Part shown: positions 35,201-48,385 of the stretch, in pieces | How positions within the stretch are numbered: the stretch's first letter is position 1 | Layout of the letters: each line of letters opens with the position of its first letter | Assembly: GCA_025603075.1 (NCBI GenBank) | Contig: MU626362.1 | Coordinates: 1-64,000 of the forward strand | DNA: 64,000 bases | DNA from: Neoconidiobolus thromboides FSU 785 | Lineage: Eukaryota > Entomophthoromycota > Entomophthoromycetes > Entomophthorales > Neoconidiobolaceae | Direction: 5' to 3' | Program-made: the position numbers and the translations under genes | The notes under the pieces: generated by a model | What the model was told of the DNA's origin: nothing | Seen by the model: only the letters and a program-made list of their open reading frames with translations | Database searches by the model: none

Positions 35201-37580
35201 ATGTTATCACCAAGTTTTAAAAACAATATCAACCGATTATTCTTCAGAAGACAATTCATAAATTTACCACGATGGACTCATACTAAGACCAACATCCACA
35301 AGAAGCCACTGAACTATTTTCATCCTTTGTTATTATTAACCAGTGGTTTAACTATAATTTATTATCTTGATACCAACACTTCACTTTTCAGAAAAATAGC
35401 ATTAAGTTCAATGAATACACAAGATATATATAATTTCATCGATTTGTGCCATCAAAACGATTTATTATCTATTGAACGGAAACTCAAAGATCAATATAAT
35501 TTAAATGAGCCACATCAATTAGGATGGTACCCATTGCATGTAGCAGTAGTTAAAAATAACTTAGAATTAACTAAGTTGTTATTGAAATACAAAGCTAATG
35601 TAAATTGTGAAGATCAATTTCAGTTTGCGAATTATTATAAAGGAACATCAAATGCTATGGGATTACATAAAATTATTTTTGAAAGAGAAAGGTTTTGTAA
35701 TCTGATTCGAGTAGACGCTCAAACTTTTGGATTTACGGTAAGTAAAGATTTTAGATTTTAGATAGTAGAAAAAAGGACTTTTTTGATAAATTTTGATTTA
35801 ACAGCCTTTACATTACGCTTGTTTTAATGGAAATTTCGAAATTATTCAATTATTAACAGAACATGGTGCTGATCCTACTAAAATGGATCAGAATGGTTAT
35901 GTAGCTAAAGATTATTTGGATAATAAGTTAAGAGATTATAATAGTATTGTTAATCATTTAAATAGTAATTTGTATATGTAATATATAAAGAAATAAATCA
36001 ACAGTAATCTTTAATTGTTTAGGCGTTGAGAAAAAACAAAAAGAAGATAAAGAGAGGAGGGAAAAAGAAATTAGGAAAAAGTGTAATTTTAAGCTATATT
36101 TGTGGAATGTTTAGTTTATTTAATTTTTATTTAGTCCCTATAGAACAACAATTACATGCCAAAATAGTTGGACAAGTAACGCCAATCAATGCTGTAGCTT
36201 CAGCAATAAGAAGAAAAGAGAATGGTAATCATAACATTATAAATAACAATGAAGATGAAAAAAACCCTAATAACTTTCAATTAGGTTGGTATGATGAAGA
36301 TAAGCCATTAGTATTCTTATTTTTAGGCTCTTCAGGAGTAGGAAAGACAGAGTTAGCTAAGCAGATAGCTAATTATACGCACAAAAATAATGAAACTAAT
36401 GGTTTTATAAGAATGGATATGTCGGAGTTTCAATCAAAACATGAGGTGGCAAAGTTTATTGGATCTCCACCAGGTTATGTGGTAGGATTTTTTATTTCTC
36501 TTTTGTTGTTTTCTTAGTAAGGTTTTTTGCTAGGGCTATGAAGAAGGTGGTCAATTAACCGAAAAATTGAGTCAATGTGAGAGGATATATAAAAACTATA
36601 CTAATAATATAATAATTAAATTTTTAGGTCCAAATGCGGTTGTATTATTAGACGAAGTAGAAAAAGCACATCCAGATGTATTAACTATTATGTTACAGGT
36701 ATTTGATGAAGGTAGATTAACAGATGGAAAGGTAATAAAAATAGTATATTTATTAGTAGTTTATATAATATTTTTATAGGGTACTATTGTAAATTGTAAA
36801 GATGCCATTTTTATTATGACATCAAATTTAGCTCAACAAGAAATCGCTGAAGAAGCTCAGATTTTAAGAAAAGAAGCTAGGTTAAGGGATTTAGATATTA
36901 ATAATATTAATAATGATAGTAATAATAAGGATAACACAGCTATTGTAAAAGATAGTGATAAGGAGGATAAAAATATGTTTAGTAATTTATATAAAGGCAT
37001 ATATAACAGCAATAATAATAAGGAGAATACAGTAAACGTCAATAAAGATAAAAATTCAAATAATGAATTAACAACAATAAATAACAGAACGATTATTCAA
37101 GAAAATAAAAATGAAATGAAATTAAGTAAAAATTTTATTGATAGTATAATCTATCCAATATTAAGACATCATTTTAAGCGGGATGAATTTTTGGGTAGAA
37201 TTTCTGAAATTTTATATTTTTTACCATTTGATGAAGTGGAACTAATTACTATTGTTGAAATGGAGCTAAATAAATGGGGAAAAAAGGTATAATATAATAT
37301 AATATAATATAATATAATATTTATTCTTATTATTTACTAGGCTAAATCTAAACATAATATAACATTAACATGGAGTCAAGAAGTAATTAAAGAATTAAGT
37401 AAGGGCTATAATTATCGATATGGAGCACGCTCTATCCAACATGAAGTAGAGCAAAGGGTAATCAATGTACTTGCTAAAGCATATGAATTAGATCAAATCA
37501 AAAAAGGCAATAAAATATTTTTATCTTTAAATGAAGAAGCATTAATTCAATTAAATATTGAAAAATAAAATAAAGGAATA
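35201..37580 (+). CDS. CLPB: Ankyrin-AAA+ protein disaggregase, CLPB/Skd3-like, probably mitochondrial
   Basis: Exons 35201-35737, 35805-35964, 36023-36080, 36115-36481, 36534-36576, 36628-36731, 36780-37286 and 37341-37580 give 2016 nt and 671 residues. The N-terminus is basic ([14 protein letters not shown]) with a hydrophobic segment [14 protein letters not shown], fitting mitochondrial import. Ankyrin repeats follow: [19 protein letters not shown] and [18 protein letters not shown] charged linker leads into one HCLR-type AAA+ module with Walker A GSSGVGKT (323-330), pore-loop region [15 protein letters not shown], Walker B VVLLDE (393-398), and the C-terminal small domain ([14 protein letters not shown]). 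Domain order and motif wording match animal CLPB/Skd3, an intermembrane-space disaggregase, rather than two-ring Hsp78/Hsp104. Asn-rich insertions occur near 290-308 and in the seventh exon. The third intron (36081-36114, 34 nt) is very short and its boundaries are the least certain. Confidence 0.88.
37288..37321 (+). repeat. (TATAA)n microsatellite in the last CLPB-like intron
   Basis: About six uninterrupted units of TATAA/TAATA lie just after the donor site. The same unit appears at 39895-39921, at about 32405-32421 and at about 51792-51820. Confidence 0.8.
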
Positions 37581-37609
37581 AAAATAAAATCAATATATAT
37601 GCTTTTATT

Positions 37610-38098
37610 TTATTTAAAAAAATAACTTAATTTAACTAAATTAACCATTTCATACCATTGTTGTTGCTCTATTATATTATTATAAGCTGGTAAATTAATT
37701 TTATTTTGTTTATCAGATAGAAATTGATGAATATCTGAAGAGTTATATTTATAATAATTTAATAATAAAGAAAAAGCAATCTTGGGTTCTTTGTTTATAA
37801 ATAATAATTTGTTATTTATACATAGTATTAAAAATGATTTAAAGCTGTTAAAAGCCTCTAATGTATTTAGTTGACAATATTGTTGCATTAAATAGCTGTA
37901 GATTAAACTACTATTGATAGTTAATTGTTGAATTATATCGGATATCTCATGCTCTTTTTCTTTTTTTTTGAAGTATTGCAAATCGTTGATTTGTGTTATT
38001 ATTTGCTCTATATGGTTTGTTTCTTCCTTTGTATTTATATCACACCTTACTCCTGTCTCTAATTCACTAAAACAACCAGTACAGCTATTACAACTCAT
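37610..38098 (-). CDS. Small uncharacterised protein with N-terminal Cys cluster
   Basis: A single open frame of 162 codons, convergent with the CLPB-like gene (29-bp gap) and divergent from the MAP kinase (207 bp between starts). It begins MSCNSCTGCFSELETGVRCD, with Cys at 3, 6, 9 and 19, a possible small metal site. The rest looks helical, rich in Ile, Leu, Gln and Asn, and ends KLSYFFK. I recognise no family. Length, position in a compact gene-dense block and balanced composition argue for a real gene, but AT-rich chance frames of this size are possible. Confidence 0.5.
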   Translation of the reverse strand: MSCNSCTGCFSELETGVRCDINTKEETNHIEQIITQINDLQYFKKKEKEHEISDIIQQLTINSSLIYSYLMQQYCQLNTLEAFNSFKSFLILCINNKLLFINKEPKIAFSLLLNYYKYNSSDIHQFLSDKQNKINLPAYNNIIEQQQWYEMVNLVKLSYFFK

Positions 38099-38305
38099 TT
38101 CTTTTTAATATTAATAAATTTATAAATTAAATTTATTTTAAAGAATAAAAGAAATAAGGTTTTACAATTTAAATTAGTAATTTCAAATACTATTAACTAA
38201 TTAAAAAATATAACAAGAAATTAATAAAAAAACGGACATTTAATTTCTACTCTTCTATTTTTTTTAATCTTATCTTTTCAAATAAAAAAGTTTTAACTAT
38301 AAACC

Positions 38306-39998
<1,693 letters not shown>

Positions 39999-40259
39999 TT
40001 CTTTCCATATTTTTTTATTCTGTTCTACTATTAAATGAAATAATATACGTTATTAAGTTTTATAAGCTTATTTTTTTTGCCCCACTTCTTTTTTTATAAC
40101 TGATTGTTTTTAAACTTTGCTATTTAGACCAATCATCGATCAAGATTAGAATTTCAAAACATTGTAATAAATTAACATTTGTTAAATTCCAAGCTAAAAT
40201 TAAGGATTATTTTTTTTACATTATAAAAAACTTTAAAAAATTATAAAAAACTTTAAAAA

Positions 40260-41112
40260 ATGGCAGAGTCTGTATCCTTAATAGTTGCCGTAGTTATATT
40301 GTTTTTAGTATTTCGTTGGGTATTAGGTAAAAACTTTATAAAAAAGCAGCTATAAAACTCAATCTAGTTTCCATTAATTTTAGGCTCCAATAACAATATA
40401 CCAGGGGAAAATAATGGACGAGGAGGTATCAATGGTGTTAGGAGAAGGACTATAACTCCTGATATGGTAATTTATAAATACTTTTATTAATCTATATTTT
40501 AATATTAAACAAAAATTCAACTCTCAGGTCGAAAGCGTGAAAAACATGTTTCCTGAAGTATCAACAGCAGCTATACAAGCAGATTTAGCATTAACAGGTT
40601 CTGTAGAGCTAACATGTGAAAAGATTTTAGCCAATGGTGGTTTACCAATGGTAAGAAAAATTTTATTTTTATAAATGAAGTTAATTTTTAATTTTTCTAT
40701 TTTTTAGCCTGAGCAATTACTACCAAGAACAGGTAGAACTGCAGGAGATAATACTACTGCTAATGAAATAAATTCTAATACCAATAATAATGACAATAGT
40801 TTAAGAAATAGAGGACAAACTGGAGTGAATACTGGAGAAGGTTTATCACGTTCAACAAATACTTCGAACAGCAGCGCAGATAGTGTTAATTTAGCCGAAA
40901 AATATTTGAGTAATGTAGAAGAAAGTACTATTGCCGAACCAGTTAAGGAATGGAGTAATGATAGTGAAAAAAGACAAGAATTATTTTTAAAAAGAAAGCA
41001 GTTTATGGTATTGGAGGCCAGAAGGTAAGAAGATAAAATAGTATGTTTATTTGTTATGAAAGTTTATTGACTTTTTATTAGGAAGTTTTTGGAAAATCAA
41101 AAAAAGAATTAA
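40260..41112 (+). CDS. CUE1: Cue1-like ER membrane protein: CUE domain and Ubc7-binding region
   Basis: Exons 40260-40326, 40384-40466, 40528-40650, 40708-41024 and 41082-41112 give 621 nt and 206 residues. The N-terminus has one transmembrane helix (SLIVAVVILFLVFRWVL). A CUE ubiquitin-binding domain covers about 47-90 (MVESVKNMFPEVSTAAIQAD with the MFP motif and CEKIL). An Asn/Thr-rich linker follows. The C-terminal 30 residues (EKRQELFLKRKQFMVLEARR onward) form an amphipathic basic helix like the U7BR of Cue1 and the G2BR of gp78. In yeast, Cue1 anchors and activates the E2 Ubc7 for ER-associated degradation. A tandem 20-bp AT repeat sits just before the ATG. Confidence 0.87.
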
Positions 41113-41844
41113 ATTTTATATGTTGGATATTGAATATTATTATCACTTTGTTTATTTTATTCCATGTTTATTATGAAGCTTTGTAATTTTATTATCAGAA
41201 ATAGTAGTATATATATAAGGTTAAAGTTTACTTTGTAAGATTAAAACTACATAATATTTTAAGCTTATCAAAGTAAAACCAAAAAATAGCTAATTTATGT
41301 TAAGTTTAAATAATGTATTTAGCCATTTATTAGTCAATATGGGGATGTGTTTTTATGTTTGATAATTTTACTAACAAGTTTTCTGTTCAAATAGCGCTTA
41401 AAAGATGGAAAGAGTGAAGCAAAAAGACATCCTCATATCTTAGATTTTGTAAAAAATGAACATTATTATTATTATTTTATTTTTTTACGATTGAATTTTT
41501 ATTTTTATTTAAATATTATTTTTTTTATAAGACTAAAACTTTATTCAAATCCTTTGATTTTCATTATACTTTTGTATATTAAACTACTTTTCTCATTTCA
41601 TTTATCTTATGAAAATGATAATAAAAGAAAATATTGAAGCTTTACCATATATTAACTATAATCTTAACTTTATAAGCCTTATTATACTAAATAACAAACA
41701 AGCTAATTTACCAAAACAACAAAACTTAGCAGTTGACTTTAACCAATAACATTCTATTTTGTAATTTGAATAACATCACTATCTAAAAAGTTTATAGACA
41801 AAATAAACTTTTAAAGCAAATTTTATTTTTTAAATAAATACAAA
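41113..41844. other. Spacer between Cue1 and CAND1 genes with one repeat element
   Basis: Apart from repeat copy 20 nothing was recognised. The CAND1 promoter must lie at its right end. Confidence 0.5.
41337..41438 (-). repeat. Short inverted-repeat element, copy 20
   Basis: ATATGGGGATGTGTTTTTAT opens it, CAAATAGCGCTTAAAAGATG is inside, and ACATCCTCATAT closes it. Confidence 0.88.
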
Positions 41845-44800
41845 ATGCCAATTTCTATCATTGGGTATTTAGAAAAGGTAAAAGGTTAAATAACTCATGA
41901 TTAACTTGGAAATATTAACTTAATTTCCTTCTTTTCTCTTTTCACTTATCATTTCAGTTTACTTCCAGTGACAATGATTTTCGATATATGGCGGTTAATG
42001 ATTTGTTAACTGAACTTAATCAACATAAAGGACCAATCGAACCACAAGTGTGTGCTCAAATTATTGAAGGCTTAATAAGATTGATTATTGAAGAACAGAG
42101 TACTAGTGAGGTTAAAAATTTAGCTATTAAATGGTAAAGTGTAAATCAAAGATTTTCTAGTGAGCAAGAATTTAATTTAAATTTCACTTTTAGCTTAGGA
42201 CCATTATGTAATTATTTAGGTCATGATTTACTATCTACTTTATTTTCAAAAACGTTAGCTATGTTGGAAAATAATAAAGAAGAAATCGTCGAATTAGGGG
42301 GACTTAGTAAGTTCATTCATAAAAATGATTGAAACAACCTTTATTCTTTTTAGCTTTAAAAACAGTGGTTAATAGTTTAGGTCTACAAAACAGTGATGGT
42401 TTGGTAAAAATTAAAGATACATTTCGAAAATTAGTCATATTATTGAAACAAGTAATACTATTATATTAGCTATAATATAAGCAATAGTATACTAATAAGT
42501 TTATCTTAAATAGGACAACAATTACAGTCGTCAATATGATATCATTGAAATTCTAATTGAATTATTAAATAAGTACGGCTCTACTATTTTAGCTACTTTT
42601 GATGGGAACCCAGATGAACAAATTCAAACTTTATCTATGGATTCTATCTTTCCTTTACTTTCTCATTCACGCCCCGGACTCAAAAAAAAAGCTTCCATTT
42701 GTTTAGGTATTTATATATATGTATAGTAATAGTGATAAGGATAATTTATTTATTCATTTAAAAATAGGTGCTTTATCTTCTCATTTAAAAGAATCTCTTT
42801 TCGTTAGTTTGGTTCAAAAGCTTAGTGATTTATATAAAATTGAACATACAGGTACTATTTCAGATTCACAAAAAGAACAATCTATTATTGTTATTCAATC
42901 TTTCTCAATGTTATGTCGTTCGGATCCAACTAGAACCGGTCCTTATTTAAAGACTATCATTCCAGCTATTCTTCAACATGCGTCATTACAAGATGATATA
43001 TTAACAGAACAATGTTTACATGTAAAATTCATTTATTTTACTTTTGTTTTGAAGTTTAAATATTTATTAACTTTTGATTTGTAGGCATTAGAAATTTTTA
43101 CTTTATTTTGTCCAAAAGAAATTGATAGTTTTTATTCTCAAGTAGCTAAACTTTGTCTCAATTATATCAGTTATGATCCCAATTATATTGAAGATGATGA
43201 TGATAATATGGATGACTCAGCAGAAGATGAATTTGATGAATTTGACGATGAATTTGACGATGATGATGACACATGGAAGTTAAGAAGATTAAGTGCTAAA
43301 GTGTTACAAGCTTTAGTAACAGTAAATATTGATCAACTTGGTTATTTTTATGAGAAAGTAGCGCCTATTTTAATTAAAAGATTTTCAGAAAGAGAAGAAG
43401 CAGTACGTATTGAGATTATACAAGCTTTTATTGCCCTTTTAAAACAAACAAATAGTTTAAATCACCACTTTTTAAATGAATTAAATAATGATCAAACCGA
43501 AATAGCTGAAAAAGAAGACGATAATATAAAGAGACGTAAATTATCTCCTCAAATGATAGAAGAAGAAAATCAATATGAAAAATTAAAGCAATTATTATTA
43601 GTAAATTTAAGTAATGTTATACAAAAGATATCGGACCAAATTAATAGTGGACAATTATCTACTCAGCAAATTAGTATTAAATTATTAACTCAACTTACAA
43701 TTACTTTGCCCAATCAACTTGGTAGTTATATTGAAGATATAAAATCAAACATTACTTTTATTTATTCATCAAACATACAACAGAAAGTAAAAAGTAATCC
43801 AGTGGAATATATTACGCTTAAAAAAGAAAGTTTGTGTTTTATTCGAGAACTTTTAAAAACTCATGATTATAAATTATTTGAAAATCATATCTCTTGGTTA
43901 TGTCCAATCATTATAAATGCAATGAAAGATCCTTCTAACAAATATTTTAATGAATCGTTTTCAGCGTGTATTGAATTTATTAGAATAATACTTCCAATCA
44001 ATCAATTAGATGACACGTTGTTAGTTAACTTTGATCTATATGGAGAATATATAAGAAATATTTATCAAACTTTATTAGATTTTATTGTTAATGGAAATAA
44101 AGAGAATGCATCAAGAGAACGTAGTATTAGGATGATTGGCTTATTGTTTAATCATTCTGGTAATTATATGTTATCTGAATTGGAAACTTGTATTTCTTTC
44201 CTTGGTCAACTTAATATCTATGAATTATATGCATTACCTATTCTTCAAGCTTACATTACTATTTTAGAATCAAGTCGATTTGATTGGACTCAAATTCAAA
44301 AGGGATCAACAATTTTAACTACCTTTATTAAAGTACTTCATGATATTCTAAGTAACCTTAAAAAAGAAAATCGTAGTCTTAAATTAGCTACTCTAACTTA
44401 TATTGCTAGTTTAGTTAGTAAATTTGGCAACCATTTTGAACTAAAATCGTATGAATTATTATTAGTTGAATTCAAGGATGTACTAACTACTTTTGAGTTA
44501 CAAGAACTTATTATTAGTATTCAAATATTAGATAATATGATTTCATTTCAATTAGATCCAAGTATACGTCATCATAATATCAAACTGTTAGGTGAAGATA
44601 GTTTTTGGTCGTCAATGGTTGCTATTCCAAATTCCATTCATCTTCAAGGGATTGCTACTGAAACCTATAGTCAATTATTAATCAAAATCATTTCTATTGC
44701 CAACGAAGCTCAACTAAACATTACTACTATAAGTAAAAACTATATTGATGCTTTTTATTCCCTAGTAGTACAAATGAAAGATAAGCCCATTCAAAAACAA

Positions 44801-46141
44801 ATATTAATCAATTTATCCCGCTGTATTAGTAGTGTTATGATTGGTTATACTAAATGTATTCAAGATGGTTATACTCAATTTATTACTCCTTTCATTACCA
44901 TTATCAAGGATAATAGTTCATTACCAGTCTCACGTCACATTTCCTTTTTAATCTTAGGGCATCTTAGCTTTAACTTTAATTTATCCAATCATATTGATTT
45001 ATTCAATGAATGTTTAGAAGCATTTAGAGATTCTAATTCAGAACTTCGAACTGCAGCAGCATATGCTTTAGGATGTTATACAGCTAGTAATTTTGAAGAA
45101 GTAATTGAAAAATTAATTGAAAAAATTCATACATTAAAAGAAGAGAGATATTTTTTACTTTTATCTTTAAAAGAAGCAATAACATATTATATTACTAAAG
45201 ATAGTTTATTTGATCAGCAACAAATTGAAAGTTATAGTGAAAAATTATGGCAAGTATTAATTGAAGATTCCTTTTCTCAAGATCATGAAGAAAGTAGTCA
45301 GAATTTAATCGCAGAATGTATTGGTAAATTAAGTAGTATGAAACCAGATAAATTTTTACCAATCCTTGAACAAAAAATCAAGAGTAATAATGAAAGTATA
45401 CGTAATATAATTATTATATCTATTAGATATATGAATTTCAATGAAGATAAAGAATTTATTGAAAAGTTCCAAAGGTATATATTAAGCTTTTTATCTTTAT
45501 TAAAAGATGATTCTTTGCAAGTAAGAAAACAAAGTATATTGAGTTTAACTTCAGTAGCTCATCAGATACCATTTATCGTTAATAAGCATTTGAAACAAAT
45601 CTTACCACTAATCTTCCAAGAAACAACAATTAAACCAGAATTAATTCGGTTTGTTGATATGGGATTACAGAAGATTAAAGTAGATGATGGTTTAGAAAAT
45701 CGTAAAGCCAGTTATGAATGTTTGTATACATTGTTGGATACCAGTTTACAATATCTTAATATTGAAGAATTAATTACTGGTCCTATTTTATCTGGATTAA
45801 AAGATCAGCATGAAATTAAGTTAATTTGCCACTTATTTTTATTAAGATTTACTAAAATGACACCAAATTATTTAATTCAATATTTAGAAACTATATCTCA
45901 AGCCTTTTTATCCGATTTAAATATCAAAGTTAAAGATAATGGGTATAAACAAGAGAAAAATCAAAGGGAAGAACTAGTACGTTCTATTATTAAAGTATTT
46001 GTTACTTTAAGTAATGAACTTAACATCCATATTATGGTACCAGGCTTTGAAGCCCTTAATAAAATGGTTAAGAATCCAGAAGGAGGGTATTATTTGGAAT
46101 ATAAGGAGGTGTTAAATCAACTTCAAACAGGATCCAAATAA
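41845..46141 (+). CDS. CAND1: CAND1/TIP120 cullin-exchange factor (HEAT-repeat protein)
   Basis: Exons 41845-41877, 41958-42133, 42194-42306, 42354-42451, 42514-42706, 42768-43021 and 43085-46141 give 3924 nt and 1307 residues, a little longer than animal CAND1. It consists of HEAT repeats throughout. Early landmarks are FTSSDNDFRYMAVNDLLTEL, SRPGLKKKASICLGALSSHL and YDPNY followed by a long acidic stretch (DEFDEFDDEFDDDDD), then WKLRRLSAKVLQAL as in animal CAND1. The C-terminal TIP120 domain ends the protein. CAND1 binds unneddylated cullin-Rbx1 and exchanges substrate receptors of SCF ubiquitin ligases. Six introns are crowded in the first 1.2 kb; the last exon is over 3 kb. Confidence 0.94.
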
Positions 46142-46349
46142 ATACATATATACATATTGCTTTACTTTTTATTATTTTTGAAATTAAATATTTTCTACTT
46201 TTATTGTTTTTTTAGGCTAAATAAGATTTAATAAATAAACATAACATACATTATAAAAATAAGGTTAAATTATACGATAGTACATAAATAAATGAAGAGT
46301 AATCAAATGAACTAAAAAACTATTAAAAAAGAAAACTGGTTTTACTTTC

Positions 46350-46643
46350 TTAATTAAATGCACCACCTAACATCACACACTCACTTTCAGCAATTGAAGG
46401 TAAACGACGACCGAATTTAGCAGGTAATTGGTTTTCTTCAATAAAATAAACATTGGTACCGAAATTATCAGTATAACTCTCTTTTGATGAAGTTGCTTTT
46501 TGATTTATTTGTTTTGTTGATACTGACGAAGGCCCCGATTTTGATTGTAAATTCAATGACTTTCTCGAACCTAAAAAGTGGATCATAGGTTGATGACGCT
46601 TTGGTATTTTTACTTGGGCAAAAAGAGTTCTTGTTAAGTTCAT
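46350..46643 (-). CDS. KGD4: Kgd4/Ymr31-like subunit of 2-oxoglutarate dehydrogenase (MRPS36 family)
   Basis: A single exon of 97 residues. The N-terminus MNLTRTLFAQVKIPKRHQP is a mitochondrial targeting segment. MIHFLGSRKS corresponds to the conserved I.F...R core, and the C-terminus LPAKFGRRLPSIAESECVML matches the LP.K..R..ls..E...i..GG signature of Ymr31/MRPS36. The protein recruits the E3 enzyme to the E1-E2 core of the complex in the matrix. It was first mistaken for a ribosomal protein. Convergent with CAND1 (208-bp gap). Confidence 0.85.
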   Translation of the reverse strand: MNLTRTLFAQVKIPKRHQPMIHFLGSRKSLNLQSKSGPSSVSTKQINQKATSSKESYTDNFGTNVYFIEENQLPAKFGRRLPSIAESECVMLGGAFN

Positions 46644-47359
46644 GTTTATATGTATATGTATACTAGCCTTTGAAGTTAGGTTAAAGTTTGTAATTTTAAT
46701 AGCAAAAAATTTTAAAAATTGGAATTTTACTGATTATAGAGTCTAAGTCTTCTGGTTTTTATAAAGCTCAAGTTTCATTGGTTGGTTCATTTTAGCTTTT
46801 TTTTCAAAGTTTTTAATAGATAGATCCTTTAAAAAGAATTTTTTTATAAACAGTAAAATTCAAAAATATCATTTCATTATTTTGATCACCCTTTGTTCAG
46901 ATTAAATTTTGGAAATGTTTTTGTATGAGAACTAAAGCCGAAAGTAGCTTAATAAACATAGCATTTAACTTCAGTTTATTGGCCTTTCAAATATTATGAA
47001 TGAGTCAATCCTACTATAATTTTCATGCAAAGGTATAATCATGACGAGTTGGACTCATAAAATTCTTTCATTTTAAATTCTATTGATGATTATGATGAGT
47101 CTAATCGTGAAACACCCTAGTTTAGCAGCAAATTATGCTTGCTAGAAATAGTTTTGGAAAATTTTGGTACTCAAAGGGTTACAATAGGTACTAACAAATG
47201 ATTTGCTATAGATTAAATAAATAGATTAACATGTTTAAGGGAATAAAAAGAAGAAATAATTTTTTTATAGAAATAATTGGATAAAAAAATAACACTAAAT
47301 TTATTAACTGATTACAAATAAATGTTATAACCTTAGTTATATTGAATTTAAAAGTTCAA
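46644..47359. other. Spacer between Kgd4 and copper transporter genes, nothing recognised
   Basis: No open frame, repeat copy or structured RNA noted; it should contain the Kgd4 promoter. Confidence 0.45.
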
Positions 47360-48385
47360 TCAACAACCACAAGGACGTTTGGTTGATCCGTAACTACGGA
47401 AGCGAGAGAATATTAAAGTGCCTAAAGTAATGCCCAAAATAACAGCAAAAAATAAGCCAACATTAAATGTCATTGAAACTAACATTAATAAATAAGCAAT
47501 CGATGACTCAAAAAATTGAAAGATGGCACGATAAGTATCAATAGTAAATTGTCTTCTAGAATATGAATTTAATTTATCAATACTTTCTTCTGTCCATGTA
47601 ACTTCGAATTTACTTCTAATTGTTAAAAGGAGTTCATAAATAACACCAAACACAACAATAGCAATAAAAGTTCCTGCATATTGTCCAGCAGTGCGTGGCA
47701 CCCATTCTTTGAAAAGTACATAATCTGCAAAACCAGTATGGAAATACATACGCATCTGTGGCGCTGCATTACCTTCTCCATTCATTTCACAGTAAGGTAG
47801 GTTATTTTGGGCCTTTCCATCTACAGAACCTGGACACATCTTCTTCCAATCTGAGCATTGATCCATTTCAGGCATTGCTTGACATAATTGAGAATAAACA
47901 CCAAGTAAATCACAGTTAGCATAAAATGAAGTTGTAGCACATTTTTCACATCCATCCATAGTCATTTCGTTACAGATAGATTTGACTTGTTTATTAACAG
48001 TTTCAGTATTTGGTAAATTTGAGATAGGAAGTTTATCTTTACATTGTGGAACGAGGGAGCCTTGTTTACATAATGATACATAATTTTTACATCCACCCAT
48101 ACCAGGCATATCACTTTTACATACATCAGCTAAGATTGAAAACGAGTCACAATAAGCCTCTTGTTGAAGTTGAGTGGAATTCCCACATAAACTTCGAATA
48201 GAACAACCTGGCATATAAGGCATATTACGACACAAATTTATCATATCAGCTTCGATATTTTCATTACTATATACATAGTTTGTACAACTTGAATCAGTTG
48301 GATTTGAAATACAGTCACTATTAATACCATTTAAAAATGGGAGAATTAAAGATGCTAATTTTAATAAACGATTGGAAAGCCTCAT
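47360..48385 (-). CDS. Ctr-family copper transporter with Met/Cys-rich extracellular domain
   Basis: A single exon of 341 residues. After a signal peptide (RLLKLASLILPFLNGINS) an ectodomain of about 190 residues carries about 24 Cys and four similar units: CRNMPYMPGC (52-61), CKSDMPGMGGC (89-99), CNEMTMDGC (138-146) and CQAMPEMDQC (168-177). Each pairs Cys with closely spaced Met, a Cu(I)-binding style. The Ctr core follows: MRMYFHTGFADYVLFKEW, helix 1 (GTFIAIVVFGVIYELLL), and helix 2 with the MxxxM pore motif (MLVSM, 301-305). Helix 3 has GxxxG (GITLG, 318-322). The tail ends CGC, like the Cys/His C-terminus that hands copper to chaperones. It works as a trimeric plasma-membrane or vacuolar Cu(I) importer. 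Confidence 0.93.
   Translation of the reverse strand: MRLSNRLLKLASLILPFLNGINSDCISNPTDSSCTNYVYSNENIEADMINLCRNMPYMPGCSIRSLCGNSTQLQQEAYCDSFSILADVCKSDMPGMGGCKNYVSLCKQGSLVPQCKDKLPISNLPNTETVNKQVKSICNEMTMDGCEKCATTSFYANCDLLGVYSQLCQAMPEMDQCSDWKKMCPGSVDGKAQNNLPYCEMNGEGNAAPQMRMYFHTGFADYVLFKEWVPRTAGQYAGTFIAIVVFGVIYELLLTIRSKFEVTWTEESIDKLNSYSRRQFTIDTYRAIFQFFESSIAYLLMLVSMTFNVGLFFAVILGITLGTLIFSRFRSYGSTKRPCGC

Noticed and set aside
35965-36022. Separate gene starting at 36026 encoding only an AAA+ protein
   Set aside because: The frame starts at TTG after a splice acceptor. The ankyrin exons just upstream join in frame to give the known CLPB architecture.
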